A DNA stretch of 26,162 nucleotides, taken from IMG/VR virus record IMGVR_UViG_3300045999_013214, positions 1 through 26,162 of that record, one strand, 5' to 3'. Position numbers and translations under genes: made by a program. This stretch comes from a virus. The notes beneath the pieces are model-generated. The model was given only the letters and a program-made list of their open reading frames with translations. It searched no databases and was not told the origin of the DNA. Shown here one piece after another: positions 15,172-22,946 of the stretch (position 1 is the first letter of the stretch; each line of letters starts with the position of its first letter).

Positions 15172-15588
15172 TTATTCGTAGAAATAATAAACTTTTTTAT
15201 GTGCTTCAACGTAAATACCCATTTTAAATTTATTATCAATAGTATTTGCAATCATTAAAACAGGAATATTTAAAGTTTCATTGTAAGCATTCATTACAAC
15301 CATTTTCATTCCTTCTCGCTCTTCAATTGTGGTTGATTTTACTCGGTAAGTAATATTACCTGAGGTTACAAATCCTTCTCCGTTTACTACATCTAATGTA
15401 ATATCCCAAACAGCACTGGTTGCTGCTAAATCGTGATTATCAAAAAATATTGTTTTTTGTTCTACCTGACTCCAAATCATTTCGGAGGTAGACATATAGT
15501 TAGTAACTTTATGCCATTTTAGAATTTGTTGCCCAAATGAACTAAATGATACTAATAAAAAAATAAATAAAACTAATATTTTTTTCAT
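15172..15588 (-). CDS. Secreted or periplasmic protein of unknown function
   Basis: This 138-residue protein begins with a clear signal peptide, MKKILVLFIFLLVSFSSFGQ, with signal-peptidase cleavage likely after FGQ. No lipobox Cys is present, so it is probably periplasmic or released. The mature part, about 118 residues, is strand-rich (ITLDVVNGEGFVTSGNITY, MKMVVMNAYNETLNIPVLM). The fold is not recognised. It starts two bases after the stop of the membrane coiled-coil gene upstream. It may belong to the lysis or host-envelope block, but its role is not known. Confidence 0.75.
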   Translation of the reverse strand: MKKILVLFIFLLVSFSSFGQQILKWHKVTNYMSTSEMIWSQVEQKTIFFDNHDLAATSAVWDITLDVVNGEGFVTSGNITYRVKSTTIEEREGMKMVVMNAYNETLNIPVLMIANTIDNKFKMGIYVEAHKKVYYFYE

Positions 15589-15590
15589 AA

Positions 15591-16673
15591 CTAATATTTT
15601 ATAGTCAAATCATCATCTGATTTATTAAATTTTTGTTTAATTTTTAATTCTCGGGGGCTGAGTTGGGGTTGGGTTTGGATATTTTCTTTATATTCATTTA
15701 CAAGCTCAACTAAACTTTCAGTAGGTTCAGCTAAAGTAACTTTTTTTTCTTCAGAAACATCACTTTTAATATCTTCTAAAATAATTTCTTCAGGAAAAAT
15801 CTCAGGTTCATTATTAGAAACTTCTTGTACTGGGGTAGGTTCTGGGGTGGTTTGTTTTTTAAACCAATTAAATAACTTCATATCATTTTTATTTTTAGAA
15901 TTTTCAAAAGCAAAATTAGCTGCTATAACTAATGCAATTGCTAAAGGATCAAATACAAATATTATAATTAATAATAACCAATTTATGATCCTATCCATGG
16001 CAACGCCCGTTAAGTTAGAAAGAAATTTTAAAGGTCCTAATTCACTTGCGGCTTCACCATTAGTTTTAACTTCTAATATTTGAGTTTCTAAACTAAATAT
16101 AGAATCATTAACTATATTTAATTTATTTGTTAAAGCATCATCCGATTTATTAGCAGATTCAATTTGTTTAATAGATGCATTATTAGATCTAACTACTAAA
16201 TTACCATTCTTATCTGTATATTGAGTAGTTGAACCTTTAGATAATGTACCTTTTAATTCAGCTAATGATTGTTTTTCTTGGATAATATTATTACGATTAT
16301 CTTCGTATAATTCTTTTTTAGTTTCTAATACTTCTATTTGTTGAGTAACAAAACCATCTTTATTTGCTGTTTCTTGATATGCTGCTGATAAAAAACCATA
16401 AATACCCATAGAAGTAATTAAAACAAGGATAGTAGCAGCTATTGTTAAATAAATTTTTAACATTAAAGGTAAAGTTTTTCTATACTGATAAAGTAAAGAA
16501 ACAATAATTAGTTTAGCTATTTCTAGAGAAGTTGCCATAATAATTACAGCCAAACTAGCACCTGCGAAAAGTTTACTAAGGCCGCTTACTGAATAGAAAG
16601 CGGCCGAAGCAGAAACTGATAGTGCAGAAAGCGCTATTAAAAATGGAAATATTTTATTCTGTAGATTTTTCAT
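15591..16673 (-). CDS. Large membrane protein with cytoplasmic or periplasmic coiled coil
   Basis: This 360-residue protein has three N-terminal membrane helices (about 8-28, 36-61 and 73-95). A long charged helical region follows at about 100-205. A fourth strong helix, WLLLIIIFVFDPLAIALVIA, lies at about 232-251. A charged, Pro- and Glu-rich tail runs from about 257 to 360. The layout of membrane, coiled coil, membrane and acidic tail matches a family of phage membrane proteins of unknown function seen in other large phages. No enzyme motif is visible. It overlaps the holin-like gene upstream by 20 bases and may help in lysis timing or host-membrane takeover. Confidence 0.78.
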   Translation of the reverse strand: MKNLQNKIFPFLIALSALSVSASAAFYSVSGLSKLFAGASLAVIIMATSLEIAKLIIVSLLYQYRKTLPLMLKIYLTIAATILVLITSMGIYGFLSAAYQETANKDGFVTQQIEVLETKKELYEDNRNNIIQEKQSLAELKGTLSKGSTTQYTDKNGNLVVRSNNASIKQIESANKSDDALTNKLNIVNDSIFSLETQILEVKTNGEAASELGPLKFLSNLTGVAMDRIINWLLLIIIFVFDPLAIALVIAANFAFENSKNKNDMKLFNWFKKQTTPEPTPVQEVSNNEPEIFPEEIILEDIKSDVSEEKKVTLAEPTESLVELVNEYKENIQTQPQLSPRELKIKQKFNKSDDDLTIKY

Positions 16674-17097
16674 CTTTTTTTCTTATACCTTTATGTTGAT
16701 CTATTTTATCAAGAATCTCATTTAATAAAGATGCCTTAATAAAACCAGCCATAGATGCATTTTTAAGTGCACTTATGATTTGAAATATCATAAAAGGTAC
16801 TACGATTACTTCACTAAGCCAAGCTGTTCCAGTAAAACCTTGTTCTACCATCAGGATACCTGTTAGAATAACTAACCAAGCAAAGGTATTTCTTAATACT
16901 TGTAAAGCTTTACGAGTTTGAAATCCTTCTCTTCTAGCACCTGCAATCATTCCAAATATGCCATCTAGAAACATAACTCCCACTACGGCTAAATACTGAT
17001 CAGAATTAGCCATAGTTAGCTTCATAAAATAAGAACACATAAAGGTTACACCTGCTGATAACGAAGTAATAGCCAGTAGTGGAAGGTTAAGTTTCAT
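16654..17097 (-). CDS. Holin-like membrane protein
   Basis: This 147-residue protein has about four membrane helices: around 5-25, 34-52, 68-86 and 92-112. The layout recalls the TcdE/phage holin 4 type, with DGIFGMIAGARREGFQTRKAL following helix 2 and ISALKNASMAGF near the end, close to the family's ENxxxxG motif. Holins open the inner membrane on schedule to release endolysin. The C-terminus is basic (KIDQHKGIRKKDEKSTE). It follows the M15 peptidase gene by eight bases and overlaps the membrane coiled-coil gene, which fits a lysis cassette. Confidence 0.7.
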   Translation of the reverse strand: MKLNLPLLAITSLSAGVTFMCSYFMKLTMANSDQYLAVVGVMFLDGIFGMIAGARREGFQTRKALQVLRNTFAWLVILTGILMVEQGFTGTAWLSEVIVVPFMIFQIISALKNASMAGFIKASLLNEILDKIDQHKGIRKKDEKSTE

Positions 17098-17105
17098 TAT
17101 TGTTA

Positions 17106-17573
17106 TTATTTGTAAGGTTCGTAAACAGTTTTACCTGCAGAATTTCTTACTGCACGTAAAATTTGTTTTCTTTGAGGACCACCTTTTTTATAAGATACGT
17201 GAACCCAATCTGGTGCTGTTTTAGTACCAAATTCCCAAATTAACTGATCAAAGTTTAAGTTTTCTTTGATGTAATTAAAGATTTCAGCATTAGATGGACC
17301 TTTATGCCCGTCCATATCAATATCAATTGCTTCACCTTTTGAGTGTTGTGAAGTAGCTGAACCACCTACTGCTTTATTTAAAGCATCACTTCTATATCCT
17401 GAAGATAAGAAGATAGGTACTCCATAATGTTCTCTAATAGGTTGGAAAATATTTTGAGCTAATTCTTTAGCTGCTTCTAAATGAACTCCCTTTGGAGTAT
17501 TATCAATACCTTTTCTTTTTGCGGTATCTGATTTGCTAAATTCAGCGACTGAAAGATTTTCGGATAACATCAT
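17106..17573 (-). CDS. M15-family peptidase, candidate endolysin
   Basis: This 155-residue protein is a metallopeptidase of the M15 (D-Ala-D-Ala carboxypeptidase or L-Ala-D-Glu endopeptidase) type. The zinc site reads SQHSKGEAIDID, with His 77 and Asp 84, and PDWVHVSY, with His 125. GYRSDALNKAVGG is the usual N-terminal strand. Such enzymes cut peptidoglycan cross-link peptides. There is no signal peptide, so release would need a holin. Two holin-like genes flank it (16654-17097 and 17743-18000). The start has two adjacent ATGs. It is probably the phage endolysin. Confidence 0.9.
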   Translation of the reverse strand: MMLSENLSVAEFSKSDTAKRKGIDNTPKGVHLEAAKELAQNIFQPIREHYGVPIFLSSGYRSDALNKAVGGSATSQHSKGEAIDIDMDGHKGPSNAEIFNYIKENLNFDQLIWEFGTKTAPDWVHVSYKKGGPQRKQILRAVRNSAGKTVYEPYK

Positions 17574-17575
17574 GA

Positions 17576-17743
17576 TTATTCTTCGGTTTTAGGGGTTTCT
17601 TCTTGTTTTACTTCAGTATCACTATCAATTTTATCAATAGTATCTACTTTTTCTTTTAAGTTACCTAGCTCATCAGCTAATGTTTCATCTAATTTTGTTT
17701 TACCTAGTAAAAATTTCAAAATTGCATTAAAAATATCTTTCAT
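17576..17743 (-). CDS. Small helical acidic-tailed protein between holin-like and endolysin genes
   Basis: This 55-residue protein begins MKDIFNAILKFLLGKTKLD with an amphipathic, partly hydrophobic helix. It continues with a charged helix (LADELGNLKEKVDTIDKI) and ends in an acidic, Thr- and Glu-rich tail. It overlaps the 85-residue membrane gene by TAATG and stops two bases before the M15 start. It may be a regulator such as an antiholin, but I see no firm proof. Confidence 0.6.
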   Translation of the reverse strand: MKDIFNAILKFLLGKTKLDETLADELGNLKEKVDTIDKIDSDTEVKQEETPKTEE

Positions 17744-18000
17744 TATCCTATTTCTTCTTCGTTAGACTTATCTTTTTTATTACCACCAAAAATTTTACCT
17801 GCTTCAGCAATACCGAAAGCACCAAGAGTGATGATTACAAAAGAGTTAAAGATTGTATCACTGATAACGAGTTCTTGACCCATAATACCAGTTGCGACGT
17901 CTGCAAGAGCTGCAATACTCATTACTGAGAATGACATAAAGCCAACGATAGTTTTTTCGTTGAAATCATTCTTGTCTTTAAAAATGTCACTAAATGCCAT
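17743..18000 (-). CDS. Two-helix membrane protein, holin-like
   Basis: This 85-residue protein has two hydrophobic helices (about 17-39 and 47-66) joined by a short loop (MGQELVISD). The ends are charged: the N-terminus FKDKNDFNEK and the C-terminus GGNKKDKSNEEEIG. This is the layout of class II holins and of other small phage membrane proteins. It lies upstream of the endolysin candidate. If both it and the gene at 16654 are holin-like, one could be an antiholin or a membrane protein of another role. Confidence 0.6.
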   Translation of the reverse strand: MAFSDIFKDKNDFNEKTIVGFMSFSVMSIAALADVATGIMGQELVISDTIFNSFVIITLGAFGIAEAGKIFGGNKKDKSNEEEIG

Positions 18001-18059
18001 AATTTTAAATTTAAAAGTTAATTTAATACAACTATTATATAAAACATTTATTATAAATA

Positions 18060-19004
18060 TTACCTACTAAATCTAAAAGCTAGACCCGCATAAGTATATT
18101 GTATAATATCTGGGGTTCCTTTATTGTAAGAAGCCCAAGCATCTAAATCGTCTGTTGAATAAACATTTACTTTAGTACCACCAAATACTTTTACAGATTT
18201 AGTTAAGTTAATTCCTACCTCACCTCCTAAAGTAGTAAAGATTGTCCAAACTCCTCCTGCTGAATTAATTTCCATTAAAGGGTAGTTAGGATTACTAGCT
18301 GAGGTTAAATAACGATGGGCATGAGCAAATCCATTACCTCCAAAAATAGTAATACTTCCATCTTTACTTACTGCAAAATTATAAGCTAAGACTAATTCAG
18401 CTGAATAAAGTGTAGCTCCAAATGTTTGGGTGTCTTCTATTGGAGTGGTTCGAGTACCTCTAATAGTGCCTTGAGTTAATATACCTCTAGTTTCCCAATG
18501 TTTATCAGGCGAATATGTTAAAGCTTGAGTACTACCTTCTATGGCTTCAATAGATTCACTTCTTAAATCACTAAATGAATTTAAAGAACCTCTAGAAAAA
18601 CTCATACCCCATCTTGATAAACCTTTAACAGGTGGTAGACTTGGTACTTGAATTTCTTTAATTACAGTATCAATTTTAACAATTGGTTGTTGATTCTTTA
18701 TAATCGAATCTAATTCAGTTACTTTAGCACTTTTTTGACCTGCATAAATATGAAGTTCATTAAAACTAGAATCTAAAACAGCATATTCGGCTTTAGCAGA
18801 ATCATACTCAGTTTTAATTTCGTTAAGTTTTGTTTTTTGCTTAGCAATAGTCTGGTTAAGATAAACAGCCTGTGACTTAAGCATAGTCACAGTTGTATCT
18901 TTACCTTTAATTAACTCGTAAGGATATCTAGTTTGAGCCGTCAGACTCGAGTTCAAAAGGAGTAGCGGAAGGAGAAACAGAATCGATGATAGCCTTGACT
19001 TCAT
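18060..19004 (-). CDS. Signal-peptide protein with periplasmic coiled coil and beta-barrel-like C-terminal domain
   Basis: This 314-residue protein starts with a signal peptide, MKSRLSSILFLLPLLLLNSS, with cleavage near LTAQ. Residues about 35-110 are a heptad-like helical region (LNQTIAKQKTKLNEIKTEYD and on). A Pro-rich link VPSLPPVKG at about 124-132 precedes a strand-rich domain to the end. The last strand ends YTYAGLAFRFSR, much like the closing strand of outer-membrane barrels. No lipobox Cys is seen. It overlaps the 111-residue gene by 77 bases in another frame. The layout suggests an outer-membrane protein with a periplasmic coiled coil, possibly an envelope-spanning partner of that protein. 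Confidence 0.75.
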   Translation of the reverse strand: MKSRLSSILFLLPLLLLNSSLTAQTRYPYELIKGKDTTVTMLKSQAVYLNQTIAKQKTKLNEIKTEYDSAKAEYAVLDSSFNELHIYAGQKSAKVTELDSIIKNQQPIVKIDTVIKEIQVPSLPPVKGLSRWGMSFSRGSLNSFSDLRSESIEAIEGSTQALTYSPDKHWETRGILTQGTIRGTRTTPIEDTQTFGATLYSAELVLAYNFAVSKDGSITIFGGNGFAHAHRYLTSASNPNYPLMEINSAGGVWTIFTTLGGEVGINLTKSVKVFGGTKVNVYSTDDLDAWASYNKGTPDIIQYTYAGLAFRFSR

Positions 19005-19263
19005 TTAGTTGTGTTGTTAAAATTAGTTTTTCTTCTTGCAACGTCTGGATTGACTCCTTCATTCCAACAACTTTTTCTGTAGTAGATTTATCAATAGCCT
19101 TAGCCATTTTAGTGGCTTGTTTCATTTGTTCCTGTGATTTTTGAAGTAGGAACTTAACTTCATCAACTTTAGGCTCATTTGGTTTTTGAGCCGTAACTGA
19201 AATTATAGTGGTAGCTAAAATAATAGATGCTACTCCTATAATGTAAGTTTTTTTAACGTCCAT
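18928..19263 (-). CDS. Small anchored or secreted coiled-coil protein, spanin-like
   Basis: This 111-residue protein has an N-terminal hydrophobic segment (YIIGVASIILATTIISV, about 7-23) that could be a membrane anchor or a signal peptide cut after TAQ. A coiled-coil stretch follows (about 33-95: FLLQKSQEQMKQATKMAK, IQTLQEEKLILTTQ). The end is disordered and acidic. Its last 77 bases are shared in another frame with the next gene, an arrangement like the overlapping Rz/Rz1 spanin genes. It may link the inner membrane to an outer-membrane partner. Evidence is topological only. Confidence 0.65.
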   Translation of the reverse strand: MDVKKTYIIGVASIILATTIISVTAQKPNEPKVDEVKFLLQKSQEQMKQATKMAKAIDKSTTEKVVGMKESIQTLQEEKLILTTQLNEVKAIIDSVSPSATPFELESDGSN

Positions 19264-19514
19264 TATTTCATGATTTGAAGCATTTCAACCTTGCTTATCA
19301 TGTAACCTAATGTAGAATCACTTCTACGAACGTGTTCAGTTAATAACTCAATTTTTTGGTCTTGACCAGCTACACGCTCGTCGTATTTACCGATCAAATC
19401 AGAATTGCTTAATTTGATATCGACGTATAAATAACCTATAGCAACAATTACTAAAAACAGTAGACCTTTTGTAGGATCTTTTGAAAATTGTTCAAAAGTA
19501 ATAGGTAGTTTCAT
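19263..19514 (-). CDS. Small inner-membrane coiled-coil protein
   Basis: This 83-residue protein has one likely helix (GLLFLVIVAIGYLYVDI, about 17-33) with a positive/neutral N-side, followed by a charged helical segment (LTEHVRRSDSTLGYMISKVE). It fits a single-pass inner-membrane protein with a periplasmic coiled coil, the topology of an i-spanin. It follows nrdA after the UUCG terminator and overlaps the 111-residue gene as TAATG. Function not established. Confidence 0.6.
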   Translation of the reverse strand: MKLPITFEQFSKDPTKGLLFLVIVAIGYLYVDIKLSNSDLIGKYDERVAGQDQKIELLTEHVRRSDSTLGYMISKVEMLQIMK

Positions 19515-19540
19515 AATTTATGGGTTTATTATAAATACAA

Positions 19541-19562
19541 AGAGGTGTCCGAAGACACCCCT
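19541..19562 (-). terminator. UUCG-tetraloop terminator after nrdA
   Basis: On the transcribed strand, AGGGGTGTC and GACACCTCT pair (one G-T wobble) around the stable loop TTCG. A T-rich stretch (TTTGTATTTATAA) follows. It lies 24 bases after the nrdA stop and before the envelope block. The T-run is imperfect, so some read-through is likely. Confidence 0.8.
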
Positions 19563-19586
19563 AGTAAAAAAGAAATTTAAAATTAT

Positions 19587-21296
19587 CTACCCATCACAAG
19601 CAACACAATCTACAGTGCGAGATCCAAGATCTCCTTTAATTACTGAATCAGTGCGTAAGTAATAAAGTGTTTTGATTCCAAGCTTCCAAGCCTCCATATG
19701 TACCTGGTTAATCCATTTAGGTGAATCGGTTGGATCAAATGAAAGATTAAGTGATTGGGTTTGGTCAAGATACTTTTGGCGAACTGCTGCTTGTTGAACT
19801 AAAGCTAACTGGTTAATTTCTGGGAAGGTTAAGAATATTTCTTTTTCGTCTTCAGTTAGAATTTCATGAGATAAATTTTGTACTGAACCATTGTCAGCTA
19901 GAATTTGATCCCAAACTTTACTTACATTATGTCCTTTTTTCTTTAATAGTGCTTCAAGCTCAGGATTTTTAACAATAAAAGTTCCTTTGGCACCATTAAA
20001 CACATAAACGTTTGCTGGTTGAGGTTCAATACCTGCTGAACAACTGCTAATACGAGAATTAGAAACTGTTGGTGCAATTGCTAGTAAGTGAGTATTTCTC
20101 ATACCCGTACCTTTACACCAGAGTGGTTCACCATACTCTGTAGCCATTTTACGAGATGCGGCTTCTGCTTGTAATTTAATTTGGCTGAAAATAGTGTGAG
20201 TCCAAGCAGTAGAGGCAATTGAGTTAAATGGTAAATTCTTTTGTTGTAAGAATGTATGCCATCCCATTACTCCTAAACCAAGTGCACGACCTTTTTTAGC
20301 ATGTCTGTGTGAGCGAATCATAGATTCTTTACCATTGGTTTTTTGGATGAATTCTTCCATTACACCATCAAGAAAATAGATTGCAGTTTCAACTACATCT
20401 GTATCTTTCCACTCATCATATTTAGCTAAGTTTAATGAACTTAAACAACAAATAAATGAATGTTCTTCATCTGTGTGAAGTGTAATTTCAGTACAGATGT
20501 TAGTCATTGAAACATTTAAATTGTTCATTCTGTATGCTAGTGGGTTGTCTTTATTGACATTATCACTAAACATAATGTAGGGTTCACCGGTTTCTACGCG
20601 TGATTTAAGTATTTCTAACCACAATGACATAGCCTCGCTGTCGCGATCATTTAAGCGCTTCATAAACGCATCATCAACAACTACACACTGATGTAGGTTA
20701 AGGCATTGTCTATTTGGGTCTCCTTTAGGTCTGCGAATCTGAAGAAACTCATGAATGTCTTTATGGCTGATATCTAAGTTTACGGATGCAGCTCCTCGTC
20801 TAACAGAACCTTGGTTAGTGGCAATGATAGTGGAGTCATAGATTTTAGCCCATGGTACAACTCCTTCTGACTTTCCATTTCCTGTGATATGAGCACCTCT
20901 TGGTCGAATGCGGCTAAGCGAGATTCCAACTCCTCCGCCGTAGGAAGTAAGGCGCATAAGTTCAGCGTTAGTAAGTCCAATTCCACGAACACTATCGGGC
21001 GTATCAATTCCAAAACAAGAGATAGGCAAACCACGATCAGTACCGGTATTGCTAAGAACAGGGCTGGCAAGACCAATCCATCCATTCCAAATGTATTTAA
21101 AAAATTTATTTTCTAAGTCAGGACGATTTAAACGCATCGCCACAGCGTGTGCTACTCTTCTGTAAGCTTTTTTGGGTGTTTCACCTGGGAGTAAATAACC
21201 TTTTGAAATGGTACTGAGTGCTACCTCATCCATGTACTCAGGGTAGTCTTTCCCTTTTTCCCAAATAGAAAAATCTGCTACTAAATTATTATCCAT
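19587..21296 (-). CDS. nrdA: Class I ribonucleotide reductase, large (alpha) subunit
   Basis: This 569-residue protein reduces ribonucleotides to deoxyribonucleotides. Catalytic residues are in place: Cys 94 in ISCFG, NICTE with Asn 266, Cys 268 and Glu 270, the second redox Cys 283 in CCLSSLN, and the radical-relay pair Tyr 545-Tyr 546 in LYYLRT. The C-terminus CVACDG keeps the swinging CxxC (Cys 564, Cys 567) that takes electrons from thioredoxin, which is also encoded here. It lacks the N-terminal ATP-cone of E. coli NrdA (761 residues), so dATP inhibition is probably absent. Many phage NrdA proteins are likewise short. nrdB lies upstream, separated by the secreted nuclease gene. Confidence 0.96.
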   Translation of the reverse strand: MDNNLVADFSIWEKGKDYPEYMDEVALSTISKGYLLPGETPKKAYRRVAHAVAMRLNRPDLENKFFKYIWNGWIGLASPVLSNTGTDRGLPISCFGIDTPDSVRGIGLTNAELMRLTSYGGGVGISLSRIRPRGAHITGNGKSEGVVPWAKIYDSTIIATNQGSVRRGAASVNLDISHKDIHEFLQIRRPKGDPNRQCLNLHQCVVVDDAFMKRLNDRDSEAMSLWLEILKSRVETGEPYIMFSDNVNKDNPLAYRMNNLNVSMTNICTEITLHTDEEHSFICCLSSLNLAKYDEWKDTDVVETAIYFLDGVMEEFIQKTNGKESMIRSHRHAKKGRALGLGVMGWHTFLQQKNLPFNSIASTAWTHTIFSQIKLQAEAASRKMATEYGEPLWCKGTGMRNTHLLAIAPTVSNSRISSCSAGIEPQPANVYVFNGAKGTFIVKNPELEALLKKKGHNVSKVWDQILADNGSVQNLSHEILTEDEKEIFLTFPEINQLALVQQAAVRQKYLDQTQSLNLSFDPTDSPKWINQVHMEAWKLGIKTLYYLRTDSVIKGDLGSRTVDCVACDG

Positions 21297-21297
21297 T

Positions 21298-21894
21298 TTA
21301 TTTTATTACGTTTCTACAATTACACTTATAATCATTTAATTCTTTTGATACAGGTGCTACATTTTTAAAATAATAACACTCTTTGCGATTTCCAATCTTA
21401 AGTTCCTTATAATATCCTTTAGGGATAGCAGCATTTGTAGGAACTCGAGCTGGTGTTTTATCATATTCTATTCGAATAAACACTTGAACTTGAGCTGTTT
21501 TTGCTTGTTCACGTTCATATATTTCTAACTTTTTCCAAACACCACGATTTAGACTTTGTTGTTGAAGGCTAGAATTGACATAAGTAAAAGTAGCGTATAG
21601 CATATCGCGATCACAATTAAGAGATGCCGCGGGAGCCATGTGTCCTTTGTCCCATTCATTTTCTTCATAGTCTTTATTATCTGATGTTTTAAGTCCTTTT
21701 TCAGTATAAAAATCCATTCCAGTACGAGATGCAGTACCATTTGGGCAAGCTACAGAGTATCTTACTGAACGAGGTCCTTCTAGTACTTCTGAATAGTTAA
21801 TTATAAAGTAAGGGGTGTTCCAATATACACTATCTTTTAGTTGGGCTAAAAGAGTAAGTGGGAATAAAAGAGTAATTAAAAAATACTTTTTCAT
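21298..21894 (-). CDS. Secreted DNA/RNA non-specific endonuclease (NUC/Serratia type)
   Basis: This 198-residue protein has the beta-beta-alpha-Me nuclease signature of the Serratia nuclease family. DKGHMAPAASL (usual form DRGH) carries the catalytic His 85. YVNSSLQQQSLNRGVWKKLE at about 105-124 supplies the Mg-binding Asn and the NxGxW helix. The signal peptide MKKYFLITLLFPLTLLAQ is clear. The frame back to 21918 begins with TTG, so the ATG at 21894 is preferred. It should be exported and degrade nucleic acid in the periplasm or outside the cell. The place between nrdB and nrdA is odd for a secreted protein and suggests an inserted gene. Confidence 0.9.
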   Translation of the reverse strand: MKKYFLITLLFPLTLLAQLKDSVYWNTPYFIINYSEVLEGPRSVRYSVACPNGTASRTGMDFYTEKGLKTSDNKDYEENEWDKGHMAPAASLNCDRDMLYATFTYVNSSLQQQSLNRGVWKKLEIYEREQAKTAQVQVFIRIEYDKTPARVPTNAAIPKGYYKELKIGNRKECYYFKNVAPVSKELNDYKCNCRNVIK

Positions 21895-21938
21895 TTTAAT
21901 GCGATTGAATAGTTTCAAAAAATGCTCTAATAAATTTT

Positions 21939-22925
21939 TTAAAAAATGCTTTCATCCCACTGCATGTGTCCTTTAGAATAATTAGTAACACGACTAGCAA
22001 AGAAATCAGTGTGTTGTTTACCCGCAGATAAAGCATCAAACCATTTCATACGTTCAACCGCTGTCATATCAATATTTGAAACGATTGGATTATAACCAAG
22101 ATCACCAAGTTTGGTATTAACACGATTTTTGATAAAATTTTGAAGATCGTATTTTGAACATCCTTCAAGATCACCTAACTCATATACCTTATCAATAAAA
22201 TCAAGTTCGAGTTTAAGAGATAATAAAGCTGCTTCATTAATTGCTGCTTCTAGTTCTTTTGTTTTGAGTTTTGGATTTTCTTTAATAAGAGTTCTAAATA
22301 ACCAACATCCTGCTTCTGAGTGGAGAGACTCGTCTCTAATAGACCATTCAACAATTTGACCCACTCCCTTAAGCTTGTTTCGCATTTTAAAAGAGAGTAG
22401 TATGGCGAATGAAGAGAATAAGTTAACGCCCTCGGTAAAGGCTGAGAATATAGCCAATGATTTGGCAATTTCGTGGAAATCTTTTTCGCCATTAAAACTA
22501 TCCCTAACAAGCATAAGATTTTCAATTTTAGCCATCGTAGTTTCATCTTCGAGAAACTCTGAAAAATTATCAAGTCCGAGTGTTTCATTTAATAAAGAAT
22601 AAGCTTCAGCGTGAATTGTTTCAAAAGCGCCAAATGTTGTAGCCATCATAATAACTTCTGGTTTTCTAAACCATTTAGTTACTAACCCTGACCAATAATC
22701 ATTTACAATAGTTTCTGTTTGGGCAAAACCTTTTAAGATAGAACCAATAATATTTTTTTCAGATTCATTAAGATTAGAGTTCCAGTCATTCAAATCAGAC
22801 ATCATTGGAACTTCAGTATGTAACCAGTGTGCCTGTTGTTGTTTAAGCCAATAATCATATGCTTCCGGATATTCGAAAGGTTTGTAGATAATTCTCTCAT
22901 GCAACAGATTTGATTTCTTTGCCAT
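21939..22925 (-). CDS. nrdB: Class I ribonucleotide reductase, small (beta) subunit
   Basis: This 328-residue protein carries the di-iron site and radical for NrdA. The first iron ligand is Glu 71 in TETIV. The next are in FETIHAEAY, with Glu 102, His 105 and the radical Tyr 109 (the ExxHxxxY pattern of E. coli NrdB Tyr 122). The second ligand set lies in WSIRDESLHSEAG. Length is close to class Ib/Ic small subunits (about 320-340). It sits upstream of nrdA with the nuclease gene in between. Its keeping of the Tyr suggests a normal tyrosyl-radical enzyme. Confidence 0.95.
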   Translation of the reverse strand: MAKKSNLLHERIIYKPFEYPEAYDYWLKQQQAHWLHTEVPMMSDLNDWNSNLNESEKNIIGSILKGFAQTETIVNDYWSGLVTKWFRKPEVIMMATTFGAFETIHAEAYSLLNETLGLDNFSEFLEDETTMAKIENLMLVRDSFNGEKDFHEIAKSLAIFSAFTEGVNLFSSFAILLSFKMRNKLKGVGQIVEWSIRDESLHSEAGCWLFRTLIKENPKLKTKELEAAINEAALLSLKLELDFIDKVYELGDLEGCSKYDLQNFIKNRVNTKLGDLGYNPIVSNIDMTAVERMKWFDALSAGKQHTDFFASRVTNYSKGHMQWDESIF

Positions 22926-22946
22926 AGTATTAGTTTTTTTAATAAA

